Shown piece after piece: positions 36,226-45,642 of a stretch of DNA of 64,000 nucleotides. Position 1 is the first letter of the stretch. Each line of letters starts with the position of its first letter. The notes beneath the pieces were generated by a model that searched no databases, was not told the origin of the DNA, and saw only the letters and a list, made by a program, of their open reading frames with translations. The position numbers and the translations under genes are program-made. Source of the DNA: Hymenobacter elongatus (GTDB taxonomy: Bacteria; Bacteroidota; Bacteroidia; Cytophagales; Hymenobacteraceae); the NCBI RefSeq assembly GCF_004745955.1, contig NZ_SRLD01000010.1, positions 59,170 to 123,169 of the forward strand. Reading direction: 5' to 3'.

Positions 36226-37392
36226 ATGCCTACTTTTGCCTTCCGATTCATACCCCGCGCTTTGTCCATCCATCTTTCCCCGGCCCTCTGGCTGCTATTG
36301 GCCTCCGTGCTGGTGCAGCTGGGCTACGCGGCCTACTACTTTTTGCCCTTCGCCCTGCGCCCCGTCGCGCCGCCTTCCACCGATCCGCAGATCGATGCCG
36401 AGCCCGTGTCGGTGCTGGTGTGCGCCCACAACGAGCTGGCGAACCTGCGCCGCCTGCTGCCCTTGCTGCTGGAGCAAGACTACCCGGCCGGCTTCGAGAT
36501 TGTTCTGATTGACGACCGATCCGACGACGACACGTACGTATACGTCCAGCAGCTCACCCAATACTACCCCAACATCCGGCTCGTCTCCGTCGACCACACG
36601 CCCGCCGGCCTCTCGCCAAAGAAATATGCCCTGAGCCTGGGAATAAAAGTTGCCCGCCACGCCCGCCTGTTGTTTACCGACGCCGATTGTATTCCGGCTA
36701 CTACTCAATGGGTTCGGCTCCTGCAGCGCGGTTTCGCCCGGCCCGCCGACTTGGTTCTGGGGTATTCAGCCTACGCCGCCGAGCCCGGATTTTTAAATAA
36801 ACTCGTCCGTTTTGAAACCCTGATTACCGGAGCGCAGTATCTGTCCTTCGCGTGGCGGGGCAAACCATACATGGGTGTGGGCCGCAACCTGGCCTATACC
36901 CAGCAGTGTTTTCGCGCTACCAAAGGCTTTGCTTCCCACATTCGCAGCCTCGGCGGCGACGACGACCTTTTCGTGCAGGACGCTGTGCGCCACCAGCAGC
37001 GTGTGGTCGTGGAAGCCGAGCCGGCCGCACATACTTTGAGTGAGGCTGCTGCTACCTGGCGGGCGTGGTGGCACCAGAAACGGCGGCATTTGTCGGCGGG
37101 GAGAAGCTACCGGTTGGCCGACCGAATTCGAATAGGAAACTTTATTGGCACTAATCTGCTTTTTTATTTCACGACCTTGCTGCTGCTGTTTTCCCGCCCC
37201 GAATGGGTACCTTTGACCGTCTTGTGGGGTATTCGTACTTCGGTAGTTTGTGCTGCATATGCCAAGCTCGGCCAACGGCTCGATGACCGGCTGCCCGTAG
37301 TATTACTGCCTGTACTCGACGCTGTTTATTTTTTTTACTATCTAGCTCTGGGAATTTCGCTGTTCCTCTACCGTAACCTCCGATGGAAGTAA
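36226..37392 (+). CDS. Family 2 glycosyltransferase
   Basis: 388 aa from ATG 36226. An N-terminal helix (PALWLLLASVLVQLGYAAYYF), then a GT-A domain: VSVLVCAHNELANLRRLLP, the nucleotide Asp in LIDDRSDDDT, the DxD-type FTDADCIPAT, and a QxxRxR-like WHQKRRHLSAG acceptor motif; three C-terminal membrane helices. Membrane-bound, processive-type layout as in hyaluronan or poly-GlcNAc synthases, but product unknown. Its last 10 bp overlap the sigma-factor gene. Confidence 0.9.
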   Translation: MPTFAFRFIPRALSIHLSPALWLLLASVLVQLGYAAYYFLPFALRPVAPPSTDPQIDAEPVSVLVCAHNELANLRRLLPLLLEQDYPAGFEIVLIDDRSDDDTYVYVQQLTQYYPNIRLVSVDHTPAGLSPKKYALSLGIKVARHARLLFTDADCIPATTQWVRLLQRGFARPADLVLGYSAYAAEPGFLNKLVRFETLITGAQYLSFAWRGKPYMGVGRNLAYTQQCFRATKGFASHIRSLGGDDDLFVQDAVRHQQRVVVEAEPAAHTLSEAAATWRAWWHQKRRHLSAGRSYRLADRIRIGNFIGTNLLFYFTTLLLLFSRPEWVPLTVLWGIRTSVVCAAYAKLGQRLDDRLPVVLLPVLDAVYFFYYLALGISLFLYRNLRWK

Positions 37393-38006
37393 ACAATCAG
37401 GAAATTCAAAAGCAGTTTTCTGCCAAAGCCAAGCACGACTTCAAGCTCATCCGCGCCGCCGTGGAGCAGGCCGATGAGAAGGCCTACGCCGAGCTGATGC
37501 ACATCTACAAAAAGCCCGTGTATCACGTGGTGCTTAAGATGGTGCGCAACCCCGACGATGCCGAGGACCTGACCATCGAGGCCTTTGCCAAGGCGTTCCG
37601 CAACCTGCACAAGTTCAACCCGGAGTACGCCTTTAGCACGTGGCTGTTCCGCATTGCTACCAACAACTGCATCGACTTTATTCGCAAGAATAAAATCAAG
37701 ACGATGTCCATCGACTCGGCCATCAAGATTGATAACGGCGACGAAATCACCATCGACTTCCGCGACCAGAACCTAAATCCACAGGAGACGGCCATCAAAA
37801 ACCAGAAGATTGAAATCATGCAGCACGTGGTATCCCGGCTGCCCGATAAATACCAGCGCCTCGTCACGCTGCGCTACTTTGACGAGCTGAGCTACGAGGA
37901 AATTGCCACCGAGCTGAAAGCTCCGCTCGGCACTGTGAAAGCCCAGCTGCACCGTGCCCGTGAGTTGCTTTATGACATGGTGAAAAACAAAAAGCATATC
38001 ATCTAG
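37383..38006 (+). CDS. ECF-type RNA polymerase sigma factor
   Basis: 207 aa. Sigma region 2 at about 30-105 (NPDDAEDLTIEAFAKAFRNL, FSTWLFRIATNNCIDFIRK) and region 4 at about 150-200 (LPDKYQRLVTLRYFDELSYEEIATEL, LGTVKAQLHRARELLYD). A charged linker (SIDSAIKIDNGDEITIDF) joins them. No anti-sigma gene follows; the gene is translationally coupled to the glycosyltransferase and ends at a terminator. Target promoters unknown. Confidence 0.93.
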   Translation: MEVNNQEIQKQFSAKAKHDFKLIRAAVEQADEKAYAELMHIYKKPVYHVVLKMVRNPDDAEDLTIEAFAKAFRNLHKFNPEYAFSTWLFRIATNNCIDFIRKNKIKTMSIDSAIKIDNGDEITIDFRDQNLNPQETAIKNQKIEIMQHVVSRLPDKYQRLVTLRYFDELSYEEIATELKAPLGTVKAQLHRARELLYDMVKNKKHII

Positions 38007-38009
38007 CCC

Positions 38010-38039
38010 AAAAGCCCCGCCGCAAGTCGGGGCTTTTTT
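38010..38039 (+). terminator. Terminator after ECF sigma gene
   Basis: Stem AAAAGCCCCG/CGGGGCTTTT with a 7-8-nt loop and six T. Confidence 0.9.
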
Positions 38040-38065
38040 GTGGCTTTAGATTTTCCGAAACGAAC

Positions 38066-38160
38066 GTCATGTCGACCGCAGGGAGGCATCTCGCGTACAA
38101 TGGTACTCAAGTAGCATTGCAACGTAAGCACGCGAGATTCCTCGGCAAGCTCGGAATGAC
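38066..38160. repeat. Intergenic inverted repeat (GTCAT type)
   Basis: Imperfect arms of about 31 bp (38066-38096 and 38130-38160) with GTCAT ends and ATCTCGCGT at the loop side. It separates the sigma-factor terminator from rsmG. Confidence 0.75.
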
Positions 38161-38206
38161 GGTCCACTTACGCCCGTCAGCCCCGCACATCACTATCTTT
38201 GCCCCA

Positions 38207-38830
38207 ATGGATACTCTGGCCCACTATTTTCCCGACCTCACCGACCAACAAAAACGGCACTTCGCCCAGCTCGATACGGAGTTTCGCGGCTGGAATGAGC
38301 GCCTCAACTTGGTAGCCCGCACCGATATGGACAACCTCACGGAGCGCCATATTCTGCATTCCCTGGGTATTGCCAAAGTCGTGCAGTTTGCGGCCGGGTC
38401 TTCGGTGCTGGATGTGGGTACGGGCGGTGGCCTGCCGGGCTTGCCGTTGGCAATTCTGTTTCCCGAGGTCAAGTTTCACCTCGTCGACAGCATCGGCAAG
38501 AAGATTAAAGCAGTGCAGGAAATGGCCCATACGCTGGGGCTGCACAACCTTACGGCCGAGCAAACCCGCGCCGAGCAGGTGCGCGCCAAATACGACTACG
38601 TAGTCAGCCGGGCCGTGGCGCGCCTCGCCACTTTTCACCCCTGGATTGCCCACCGCTACAAGCCCCAGGGCAATGCTACCACCGGCCTCTATTACCTAAA
38701 AGGCGGCGACCTGACTGAAGAAATAGCAGAATCGGGCCTGGTGGCGCACGTGTTCAACCTCAGCGACTATTTCCAGGCAGAGTTCTTCGAAACTAAAAAA
38801 GTCGTTTTCGTGCCCAACGAAGGCCGCTAA
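38207..38830 (+). CDS. rsmG: 16S rRNA (guanine-527-N7)-methyltransferase
   Basis: 207 aa from ATG 38207. GidB family: YFPDLTDQQKRHFAQLD, WNERLNLVARTD, the SAM-binding VLDVGTGGGLPGLPLAI, and DYVVSRAVARL. It methylates G527 of 16S rRNA. A TATCTTTG at 38194-38201 ends only five bases before the ATG, so if it is a -7 box the message would be nearly leaderless. Tail overlaps the hydrolase gene by 4 bp. Confidence 0.95.
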   Translation: MDTLAHYFPDLTDQQKRHFAQLDTEFRGWNERLNLVARTDMDNLTERHILHSLGIAKVVQFAAGSSVLDVGTGGGLPGLPLAILFPEVKFHLVDSIGKKIKAVQEMAHTLGLHNLTAEQTRAEQVRAKYDYVVSRAVARLATFHPWIAHRYKPQGNATTGLYYLKGGDLTEEIAESGLVAHVFNLSDYFQAEFFETKKVVFVPNEGR

Positions 38831-39807
38831 GCCGGAGTTTTGGCCATCAGAAACTCGACGGCCCGGCTTTCCGAGTAGTATTCACCATCCGGGGTGCCTT
38901 CCGCGAAGCCCACGTGGCCACCTTCGGGCGGAGTTTCCAGAAAGACAAATTCCGAGGCTGCCGCAATAGCGCGCGGGAAGCAGGAGGGAGCCAGAAATGG
39001 GTCATTCTCCGCATTTACCAGCAGCGTTGGAATGGCAATGGTGGCCAGGTAGCGCCCCGAGCTGGACTGCTCGTAGTAGTCGTCGGCCGATTTGAAACCG
39101 TGCATAGGAGCCGTAAACCGGTCGTCGAACTGAGGGAAATTCAGCAGTAGCTCCAGGTTTGCCACGTCAATCTGGCCCGGCAGCAGCTCCGCCTTCTGGC
39201 GCATCTTAGCCCGCAGCGACTTTAGAAAGCGCGCCATATAAATCCGGTTCTCCGGCTTGGAAATCTGATAAGAGCTGGACTTCAGATCGGTGGGCACCGA
39301 AAATACCGCTGCCCGGGTAACTTCCCTGGGTACCCGGCCCGGATTCTCGCCCAAATATTTCAGCGTAACGTTGCCGCCAGCGCTGAAGCCCGTCAGAAAA
39401 ATGCGCCGGTAGCGGCCGGTAGCCAAGGCGTGGCGCACCACAAAATCGAGGTCGTCGGTGTCGCCGAGGTGGTAGGAGCGCACCAGGCGGTTCATTTCGC
39501 CGCTACAGCTGCGGTAGTTCCAGGCCAGGGCATCGAAGCCAGCGCGTTTGAGGGCCCGCACCATGCCGCGCATGTAGGGCCGGCCCGCGTCGCCTTCGAG
39601 CCCGTGCGACACAATGGCCAGCGTGTCAGTTGCCGTGGGCTGCCGCGACCAATCGAGGTCCAGGAAGTCGCCGTCCGAAGTTTCTACCCGCTCGCGCTGG
39701 TAGCTCACGTCGGGCACCGAGCGCCACAAGCTGGGCACGATAGTTTGGATATGCCCATTGAACATATAAAAGGGCGGCTGGTAGCGGGAGTGGGCGACGA
39801 GTGGCAT
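38827..39807 (-). CDS. Alpha/beta hydrolase, YheT family
   Basis: 326 aa. YheT-like start (PFYMFNGHIQTIVPSLWR), oxyanion region VSHGLEGDAGRPYM, nucleophile elbow GFSAGGN with Ser, acid in NAENDPFLAP and His in EGGHVGF. Cytoplasmic esterase-type hydrolase of unknown substrate; the family includes YheT of E. coli. No operon partner. Confidence 0.92.
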   Translation of the reverse strand: MPLVAHSRYQPPFYMFNGHIQTIVPSLWRSVPDVSYQRERVETSDGDFLDLDWSRQPTATDTLAIVSHGLEGDAGRPYMRGMVRALKRAGFDALAWNYRSCSGEMNRLVRSYHLGDTDDLDFVVRHALATGRYRRIFLTGFSAGGNVTLKYLGENPGRVPREVTRAAVFSVPTDLKSSSYQISKPENRIYMARFLKSLRAKMRQKAELLPGQIDVANLELLLNFPQFDDRFTAPMHGFKSADDYYEQSSSGRYLATIAIPTLLVNAENDPFLAPSCFPRAIAAASEFVFLETPPEGGHVGFAEGTPDGEYYSESRAVEFLMAKTPA

Positions 39808-39905
39808 ACGGTGTGGTCAGAAAGAGCGGTAAGTGAATTTAAAACAAATTCGGCATGCCTACTAATTCAATATGAATTTGGGTGGCTGGGTTAAAAAATT
39901 GATAA

Positions 39906-41081
39906 TCAAGAAATAACAGGGGATGAGGATTTAGCCAGGGCCAGGTAGCCTGCCACTACTACCGCTACTGCTGCCGTCACCGAGAATGTGAGAGCCGGTC
40001 CGCCCCACTGCCAAAGCAAGCCGGCTACCACGCTGGCAACCAAAGCTGCCAGGCTGCTGAGTCCCGCCAGCGTGCCCAGCGCCGCGCCGGTATCGGGGCG
40101 GGCGCACAGGTTGCTCACCCACGCCTTGCTGACTCCTTCCGTAGCGGCAGCATACAGACCATACAGGCCAAAGAGCAGCCCAAAAGCCCAGAGTTCGTGG
40201 GCCTGGGCAACGCCGGCATATACTGCGCCAAAGGTGAGCAGCCCAGCTACCAGCATGCGGCGCGGCCCCAGCCGGTCGGATAAATAGCCGGCGGGAAAAG
40301 CGGCCAACGCATATACCAGGTTGTAAAAGATATACAAGCCGATAACCGTAGCATCAGACAGGCCCCGCTGACGGGCCAGCAGCAGCAAAAAGGCGTCGGA
40401 ACTATTGAAAAGCGCGAAAGCCACCAAGCCACCCACCACTCGCCGATAAGCAGCCGGGGCGCGCCGCCAGTAGCTGAACGAGGCCCAGAACGGACGAATA
40501 GGCTGCGGGGCGGGTTGGCGTGGCCGCTCGCGCACGAGTAGCGTGGTGCCAATAGCCGCCAAACCGGGTAGAAATGCCAGCAGAAAGAGTAGGCGGTAGT
40601 CGCCGGGCCGGGCTGCCAGCCACACCAGCGCTACGGCCGGACCCAGCACCGCACCCAGCGTATCGAGGGAGCGGTGAAAGCCGAACACGCGTCCTTTCGT
40701 ATCGGGCGTAGTTTCGTCGGAGAGCAGGGCGTCGCGGGCTCCGGTGCGCAGGCCCTTGCCCAGCCGATCGAGGGCGCGGGCCAGGAATACCCACCACGGC
40801 GCGGCCAGCACGGCCAGCATCGGCTTCGACAAGGCGCTCAGCCCGTAGCCCCATTGCACAAAGGGCAGGCGGCGGCCCAGACTATCAGACCACTGGCCAA
40901 AATAACCTTTGCTCAGCCCCGCAATAGCTTCTGCCACGCCTTCCAGCAACCCGATCAGGACGATGGAGAAGCCGATGCTCTTCAGGTAGAGCGGCATCAC
41001 GGGATAGAGCATTTCACTGGCCAGATCCGTGAAAAGGCTCACCAGAGAAAGCAGCCAGATAGTGCGGGTAAGGTATTTCAT
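39906..41081 (-). CDS. MFS transporter
   Basis: 391 aa from ATG 41081, 11-12 membrane helices. Typical MFS loop after helix 2 (GYFGQWSDSLGRRLPFV, a variant of GxxxDRxGRR) and its repeat in the second half (GYLSDRLGPRRML). The LARALDRLGKGLRTGARDALL stretch occurs in a subgroup annotated only as MFS. Substrate unknown. Inner membrane. Confidence 0.92.
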   Translation of the reverse strand: MKYLTRTIWLLSLVSLFTDLASEMLYPVMPLYLKSIGFSIVLIGLLEGVAEAIAGLSKGYFGQWSDSLGRRLPFVQWGYGLSALSKPMLAVLAAPWWVFLARALDRLGKGLRTGARDALLSDETTPDTKGRVFGFHRSLDTLGAVLGPAVALVWLAARPGDYRLLFLLAFLPGLAAIGTTLLVRERPRQPAPQPIRPFWASFSYWRRAPAAYRRVVGGLVAFALFNSSDAFLLLLARQRGLSDATVIGLYIFYNLVYALAAFPAGYLSDRLGPRRMLVAGLLTFGAVYAGVAQAHELWAFGLLFGLYGLYAAATEGVSKAWVSNLCARPDTGAALGTLAGLSSLAALVASVVAGLLWQWGGPALTFSVTAAVAVVVAGYLALAKSSSPVIS

Positions 41082-41351
41082 GAGGAGTGCGGAAGCAGGT
41101 TTCGCAAATAGCATAATTTGCGCTATCCACGGCATACGCAGGGTTACTGAGGTTATAACTCTTGGCCGCGTTAGAGTGGGCTCGGGAGGCATAATGCTTC
41201 AACAGCCAGACGTGTGAGCAAGCATGCTGGAAACGATGGTTTTTGCAATTCCTAAAAGCGCTTCCAGTTGGAGTGATGCGTTTTGCCAGCTTGGTTGGGC
41301 CGGACCTTGGTACCAGACAATTCACGGGCAGAAGCAAATTGAAGGTTGATA
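41082..41351. other. Intergenic region before rpsT promoter
   Basis: About 270 bp between the MFS start and the rpsT promoter. It has a short inverted repeat at about 41102-41121 (GCAAAT...ATTTGC) in the MFS leader. I find no coding signal or RNA gene in the rest. Confidence 0.35.
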
Positions 41352-41382
41352 TTTGTTATTTCCAATCAAAGGCTTACCTTTG
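41352..41382 (+). promoter_or_regulatory. Bacteroidota promoter for rpsT
   Basis: TTTG at 41352-41355, 19 bp, then TACCTTTG at 41375-41382. Full -33/-7 match, giving a leader of about 45 nt. Confidence 0.85.
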
Positions 41383-41431
41383 CCAACCCAATTGAATCCA
41401 ATTCGAGCAGAACGTCAATTTTACCATACCC

Positions 41432-41689
41432 ATGGCAAATCATAAGTCGGCCCTCAAGCGTATCCGTTCCAACGAAGCGAAGCGCGTGTTGAACCGTTAT
41501 CAGGCTAAATCGACCCGCACCGCTGTTAAGAAGCTGCGTGCCACCACCGATGCCACCGCAGCACAAGAGTTGCTGAAGAAAGTATCGTCGATGCTGGACC
41601 GTCTGGCCAAGAAGAACATTATCCACAAGAACAAGGCTGCCAACAACAAGTCGAAGCTGGCCAAGTTCGTGAAGTCGCTGGCTGCCTAG
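41432..41689 (+). CDS. rpsT: 30S ribosomal protein S20
   Basis: 85 aa, very basic, helical: MANHKSALKRIRSNEAKR, then KSTRTAVKKLRA and IIHKNKAANNKSKLAKFV. These are S20 signatures. Binds 16S rRNA. Own promoter and a downstream hairpin (41721-41753), so probably a single-gene transcript. Confidence 0.98.
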   Translation: MANHKSALKRIRSNEAKRVLNRYQAKSTRTAVKKLRATTDATAAQELLKKVSSMLDRLAKKNIIHKNKAANNKSKLAKFVKSLAA

Positions 41690-41720
41690 GCTCCCACTGA
41701 CTTTTCTGCTCTTTAATAAA

Positions 41721-41753
41721 GAAAGCCTCTGTGCGTCAGCACAGGGGATTTTC
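41721..41753 (+). terminator. rpsT terminator
   Basis: Stem GCCTCTGTGC/GCACAGGGG with a 3-4-nt loop, flanked by GAAA and TTTTC. Weaker T tract than others here. Confidence 0.6.
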
Positions 41754-41830
41754 TGTTTGTTCTGGCCACTCAAATGGTAATCAGAATTATTCTATATTTT
41801 GTTGGTATTATTAATATTACGTAGCAATCA

Positions 41831-43366
41831 ATGAAAAACGTGTACTGTTTGCTGGCATTGTGGGCCACACTTGCCCAGTTGCCGCTCCAGGCCCAAAGCT
41901 GGAAGCCATTCCGGGCCGGCCTGATCTACGCTTACCAGCCAAGCGGCGCCAGTGTGACCAGTGACATCTACACGTTCCGCGTCGACTCGGCCTATGCCAC
42001 TACTGCGGGCGACTCGGTCCTTGCCTTCAACCGGGTGATGCGCCGGGCATCGGGTGCCGGGGGAGGTACCTTTTATAAGAGCCGCAACAACCTGTTTGGC
42101 ACGCGGCTGCAATGGCGGCCAGGTACTTTTGAGTATCAGCTCTTCGCGGAATCGGATGCTAGAGTCAGCCAGGGTGCTACTGCGTTGCTGCTGCGGCCCC
42201 GCGCGGCGGTAGGCAGTAGCTGGGCCGCCAGCCAGAGCCCCGCGCTAACGGCCACGCTGACCAGCCGCAGCCTGCAGAGCTTCGGCTCCCCGGCCGTTAC
42301 GGACAGCCTTGCCGTCATTACCCTCAGCAATGGGCAGGTGGTGCGCATGAGCCGGCGCTACGGGCTGCTATCGGCCACGGAAATGATAAAACCCTACGCG
42401 GGCGTGCCCAGTGAGTATGTGCAGGCCCAGCAGCCGGCTCCCCTGTTGCAGTCGGCCTATAGCCCGCTGGCCGTTTTCGATATGCAGCCCGAGGACGAGC
42501 TGGGCTACGTGCAGGAACCATTTAGCTACGGAGGCTTGGCCTGCTCCCGCACGTATATATTCCGGCGCATCAAGACCCGGCGGCAAACCGCCGACAGCCT
42601 CATCTACACCTATCAGGAGCAGAGTAGAACTCAGTCGTTTGGCGTACCAAGTTGCGGCAGTCCGGCGGGCAGCAGCACGAGTGCTGTGCAGAACGGCCGG
42701 TTGGCTATTTCCTTGCGCACCGGACAATCTGGCCGGGTATCGTACTACGGCCGCACCAGTCCGGCCCTGTTATCGGGCGAATACGAGTACCGCCTGCCGC
42801 CCAACGTTATACAGCCCCTGTACGTGGGCGGCGGCCTGGTGTACTCGGGGCAGGCCGGCTGCCTGGGCAGTGTCCGGATCCTTCGCTACCAGGTTCTGTA
42901 TCCTTATTCGTATGCCAGCTCGCCCGGCCTGTACTGGCCGGCTCTCGATGCCCTGACCTGGAGCCAAGGCTTCTCGTCGGAACTGGGACTCGGCGCAATC
43001 TATACCGGCGACACCGCTCTGCAGTATTACCGCCGTACCCTAGGCAATACAGTAACCACCTGCGGCACCCGCAGCGAATTTGCCACGCTGCTCCCGACGC
43101 ACGCTGCCCAGGCTACCGCAGTCTTTCAGGTTTTTCCCAATCCAACCACTGGGAGCCTGCAGCTGCAACTGGAAGCCCCGGCCCGCCCGGGCACCAGCCT
43201 GATGGTGCAGGATGCGCTGGGCCGCCGGATACGGAGCATGACGCTGTCTGCCGGGCAAACCACCGTGCCGGTTTCCCTGCACAACCAGCCAGCCGGCGTT
43301 TACCTCGTGCAGCTACGGGCCGCCGATGGCTCCGCCCGCACCGTGCGGGTTCAGAAGCTGCCGTGA
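41831..43366 (+). CDS. T9SS type A sorting-domain protein
   Basis: 511 aa. Signal peptide (CLLALWATLAQLPLQAQS), a long beta-rich body with no family I recognise (several Tyr/Ser-rich strands, YRLPPNVIQPLYVGGGLVY), and a type IX C-terminal domain from about residue 430 (VFPNPTTGSLQLQLEAP, NQPAGVYLVQLRA). Probably secreted or held at the cell surface. Monocistronic between rpsT and a bidirectional terminator. Confidence 0.9.
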   Translation: MKNVYCLLALWATLAQLPLQAQSWKPFRAGLIYAYQPSGASVTSDIYTFRVDSAYATTAGDSVLAFNRVMRRASGAGGGTFYKSRNNLFGTRLQWRPGTFEYQLFAESDARVSQGATALLLRPRAAVGSSWAASQSPALTATLTSRSLQSFGSPAVTDSLAVITLSNGQVVRMSRRYGLLSATEMIKPYAGVPSEYVQAQQPAPLLQSAYSPLAVFDMQPEDELGYVQEPFSYGGLACSRTYIFRRIKTRRQTADSLIYTYQEQSRTQSFGVPSCGSPAGSSTSAVQNGRLAISLRTGQSGRVSYYGRTSPALLSGEYEYRLPPNVIQPLYVGGGLVYSGQAGCLGSVRILRYQVLYPYSYASSPGLYWPALDALTWSQGFSSELGLGAIYTGDTALQYYRRTLGNTVTTCGTRSEFATLLPTHAAQATAVFQVFPNPTTGSLQLQLEAPARPGTSLMVQDALGRRIRSMTLSAGQTTVPVSLHNQPAGVYLVQLRAADGSARTVRVQKLP

Positions 43367-43387
43367 GACAAGGCCCTAGCCGAAAGT

Positions 43388-43425
43388 AAAAAAGCCCGTT
43401 CAGTAGCAGCTGAACGGGCTTTTTT
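43388..43425. terminator. Bidirectional terminator between T9SS gene and pyk
   Basis: Perfect 16-bp stem (43388-43403 and 43410-43425), 6-nt loop, with six A on the left and six T on the right, so it works for both convergent genes. Confidence 0.93.
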
Positions 43426-43443
43426 ACTCTCAGGTAAAGTGGC

Positions 43444-44883
43444 TTAGGCTACGCTCACCTTAACCATATTGGTTTTGCCCTTCTCATTGATGGGCATGGA
43501 AGCCGTGTTGATAAAGATGTCCCCTTTGTTGAGGTGACCGGTGGTAGTCAGCACGTATTTTATGTCCGATACCGTACCGTCGGTACTCAGCATCCGGTCG
43601 TAGTAGAAGCCGCGTACGCCCCAGATCAAGCTCAGTGCCGTGAGAATCGGGCGGTTGTCGGTGAAGATGAAGATGTTGGCTTTAGGACGGTATTTGGCAA
43701 TCTGGAAAGCCGTGTAGCCGTGATGGGTCATGCCCGTAATGGCCTTAGCACCAGTGTTCTTAGCCAAGTGACAGGCTGCCGACAGTACGCTGTCGACCAT
43801 AAACGTAGGGGAGGTAGGATCGATGGGGAACCAGTGGTGAAACAGGCTGTTCATACGGCTCTCCACGCTGGTGATGGTGCCCACCATCGAGCGGATAACC
43901 TCGGCCGGATACGCGCCCACGGCCGTTTCGGCGGAGAGCATCAGGGCATCGGCCCCATCGACTACCGCATTGGCGACGTCGCTGGTTTCGGCCCGAGTGG
44001 GGCGGGGGGCCGTAATCATGCTTTCCATCATCTGGGTAGCCACGATAACAGGTTTGCCGGCCTTGTTGCACTTCTCCACAATGAGCTTCTGGGCCATCGG
44101 CACCTCCTCCATCTTCACTTCCACGCCTAGGTCGCCACGGGCAACCATCACCGCATCGGAAAGAGCAATGATTTCGTCCAGATTTTTGAGGCCCTCGGGC
44201 GTTTCGATCTTGGCGATGACGCGGGCCGTTTTGCCACTTTCAGCAATCAGGCTCTTGATAAAGCGGATGTCCTCGGCGCGGCGTGCGAAAGATAGCGCAA
44301 TCCAATCGACGTCATTTGCCAACCCGAATTTCAGGTCCTCAATATCTTTTTCCGTCATCGATGGGGCCGATACGTCGGAATCGGGCAGGTTGATACCCTT
44401 GCGCGGCTTCACCAGACCGCCGTAGATTACCTCCACATCCACTTCTTTGTCGCGGTCGGTGGCCAGCACGCGCAGCTCAATTTTGCCGTCGTCGATCAGA
44501 ATCATGTCGCCGGCCTTCACGTCGCGGGCCAGGCCCATATAAATCGTGCTCAGGCGCGTGGCGGTAGTAATCTCCTTCTCACCGCACACCAGCTTAATTT
44601 TGTCGCCAGCCTTAATTTCGACGCCGCCATCTTCCACATCGCCCAGACGAATCTTAGGCCCCTGTAAGTCCTGCAGCAAGCCCACATGGGTGCGCATATC
44701 CTTGTTCAGGCGCCGTACGGTATTAATCACCGATAGGTGGTCTTCGTGGGTGCCGTGCGAGAAGTTGAGCCGGAACACATCGACGCCTTCCCGGATGAGC
44801 ATGCCCAGCTTTTCGTACGTGTTGGACGCGGGGCCCACGGTGGCCACGATTTTGGTTTTATTGAAATGAGGAAGCGGTTCCAT
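43444..44883 (-). CDS. pyk: Pyruvate kinase
   Basis: 479 aa. Motifs: ATVGPAS, FRLNFSHGTHEDH, GPKIRLGD, the catalytic IAKIETPEGLKN, MVARGDLGVEV, and VATQMMESM; C-terminal effector-type domain ends with FINTASMPINEKGKTN. Last step of glycolysis, PEP to pyruvate with ATP. In many Bacteroidota it sits beside the IPExxxVDY gene and the acpP-fabF-rnc cluster, as here. Confidence 0.98.
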   Translation of the reverse strand: MEPLPHFNKTKIVATVGPASNTYEKLGMLIREGVDVFRLNFSHGTHEDHLSVINTVRRLNKDMRTHVGLLQDLQGPKIRLGDVEDGGVEIKAGDKIKLVCGEKEITTATRLSTIYMGLARDVKAGDMILIDDGKIELRVLATDRDKEVDVEVIYGGLVKPRKGINLPDSDVSAPSMTEKDIEDLKFGLANDVDWIALSFARRAEDIRFIKSLIAESGKTARVIAKIETPEGLKNLDEIIALSDAVMVARGDLGVEVKMEEVPMAQKLIVEKCNKAGKPVIVATQMMESMITAPRPTRAETSDVANAVVDGADALMLSAETAVGAYPAEVIRSMVGTITSVESRMNSLFHHWFPIDPTSPTFMVDSVLSAACHLAKNTGAKAITGMTHHGYTAFQIAKYRPKANIFIFTDNRPILTALSLIWGVRGFYYDRMLSTDGTVSDIKYVLTTTGHLNKGDIFINTASMPINEKGKTNMVKVSVA

Positions 44884-45050
44884 GCGGTAAAAGTCAGGGT
44901 TAGAGTAAACGGCAACTCTGAGGGCAAGCGAAGGACCTCACTCCGGTGAACCGAACCTAGCGCAGAACAGCGGCTGTTCTGGGCAGAGTCGGACAGACGA
45001 AACAAGGTCCTGCGCGGCGGCTCAGAGAAGGTGCCGCTGGTTGTGCGAGC

Positions 45051-45479
45051 TCAAAAGAGCAGATTTTCTTTGAATTTTAGCGTATTCGGGTCGAATTGGC
45101 AGGCATACTGCACCTCGGGCAACTGGGTAAGCTGCTCCAGCAATTCCTCCGGGGCCAGCGGCCCCGCGCCGTTGCTCACCTGAATCAGGTAGTCGTACTC
45201 CTTGATATCGGGGGCCAGGAACGGTTTCTTCAGCGGCGAAGGGTCTACCGAGCGGTTGCGGAGCAGGCGCAGGGTGCTGTTTTCGGTGGTGTGCAGGTAA
45301 TTACTGATGACTAAACGCCCCTGAGCCAACAAATCGTAAATTAAATCCTGCTGCTTTACCAGCCGCAGGCGCAGGGTACTGTTGAGCGTCCAGGCCAACT
45401 TATGCTCCCGGCTCGACGACACAATACCGAACAAGTCGAAGTCACAATCGTAGTCTACGTCCAGTGTGAGCGTTTTCAT
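45051..45479 (-). CDS. IPExxxVDY-family protein
   Basis: 142 aa. DYDCDFDLFGIVSS at the N-terminus, YLHTTENSTLRLLRNRS in the middle, and a C-terminal LPEVQYACQF that corresponds to the name-giving motif. Small cytoplasmic protein restricted to Bacteroidota as far as I know; function not established. Its conserved place next to acpP, fabF, rnc and pyk suggests a housekeeping role. Confidence 0.8.
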   Translation of the reverse strand: MKTLTLDVDYDCDFDLFGIVSSSREHKLAWTLNSTLRLRLVKQQDLIYDLLAQGRLVISNYLHTTENSTLRLLRNRSVDPSPLKKPFLAPDIKEYDYLIQVSNGAGPLAPEELLEQLTQLPEVQYACQFDPNTLKFKENLLF

Positions 45480-45581
45480 AAGGCAGTACCAAAATCAGGG
45501 AAACCCAAAATTACACCCTCTTGGGGGCGAAAGGAAGCACCCCAGCCAGAATCTTACACTGCCAAGATTACAGGCCCCTGG

Positions 45582-45613
45582 TTTGAAAATGTTAGGGAAG
45601 TTAGTGTTATTTG
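45582..45613 (+). promoter_or_regulatory. Probable promoter of acpP
   Basis: TTTG at 45582-45585, 20 bp, then GTTATTTG at 45606-45613. The spacing and the TTTG parts fit the Bacteroidota consensus; the first two bases of the -7 box (TA expected) do not. Confidence 0.5.
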
Positions 45614-45642
45614 TGCCGAGTTTTCCCTAAACCCCCACGGAA

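Noticed and set aside
36231..36238. TACTTTTG as promoter -7 box for the glycosyltransferase
   Set aside because: It lies inside the coding sequence, five bases after the chosen ATG, and has no TTTG at the right distance.
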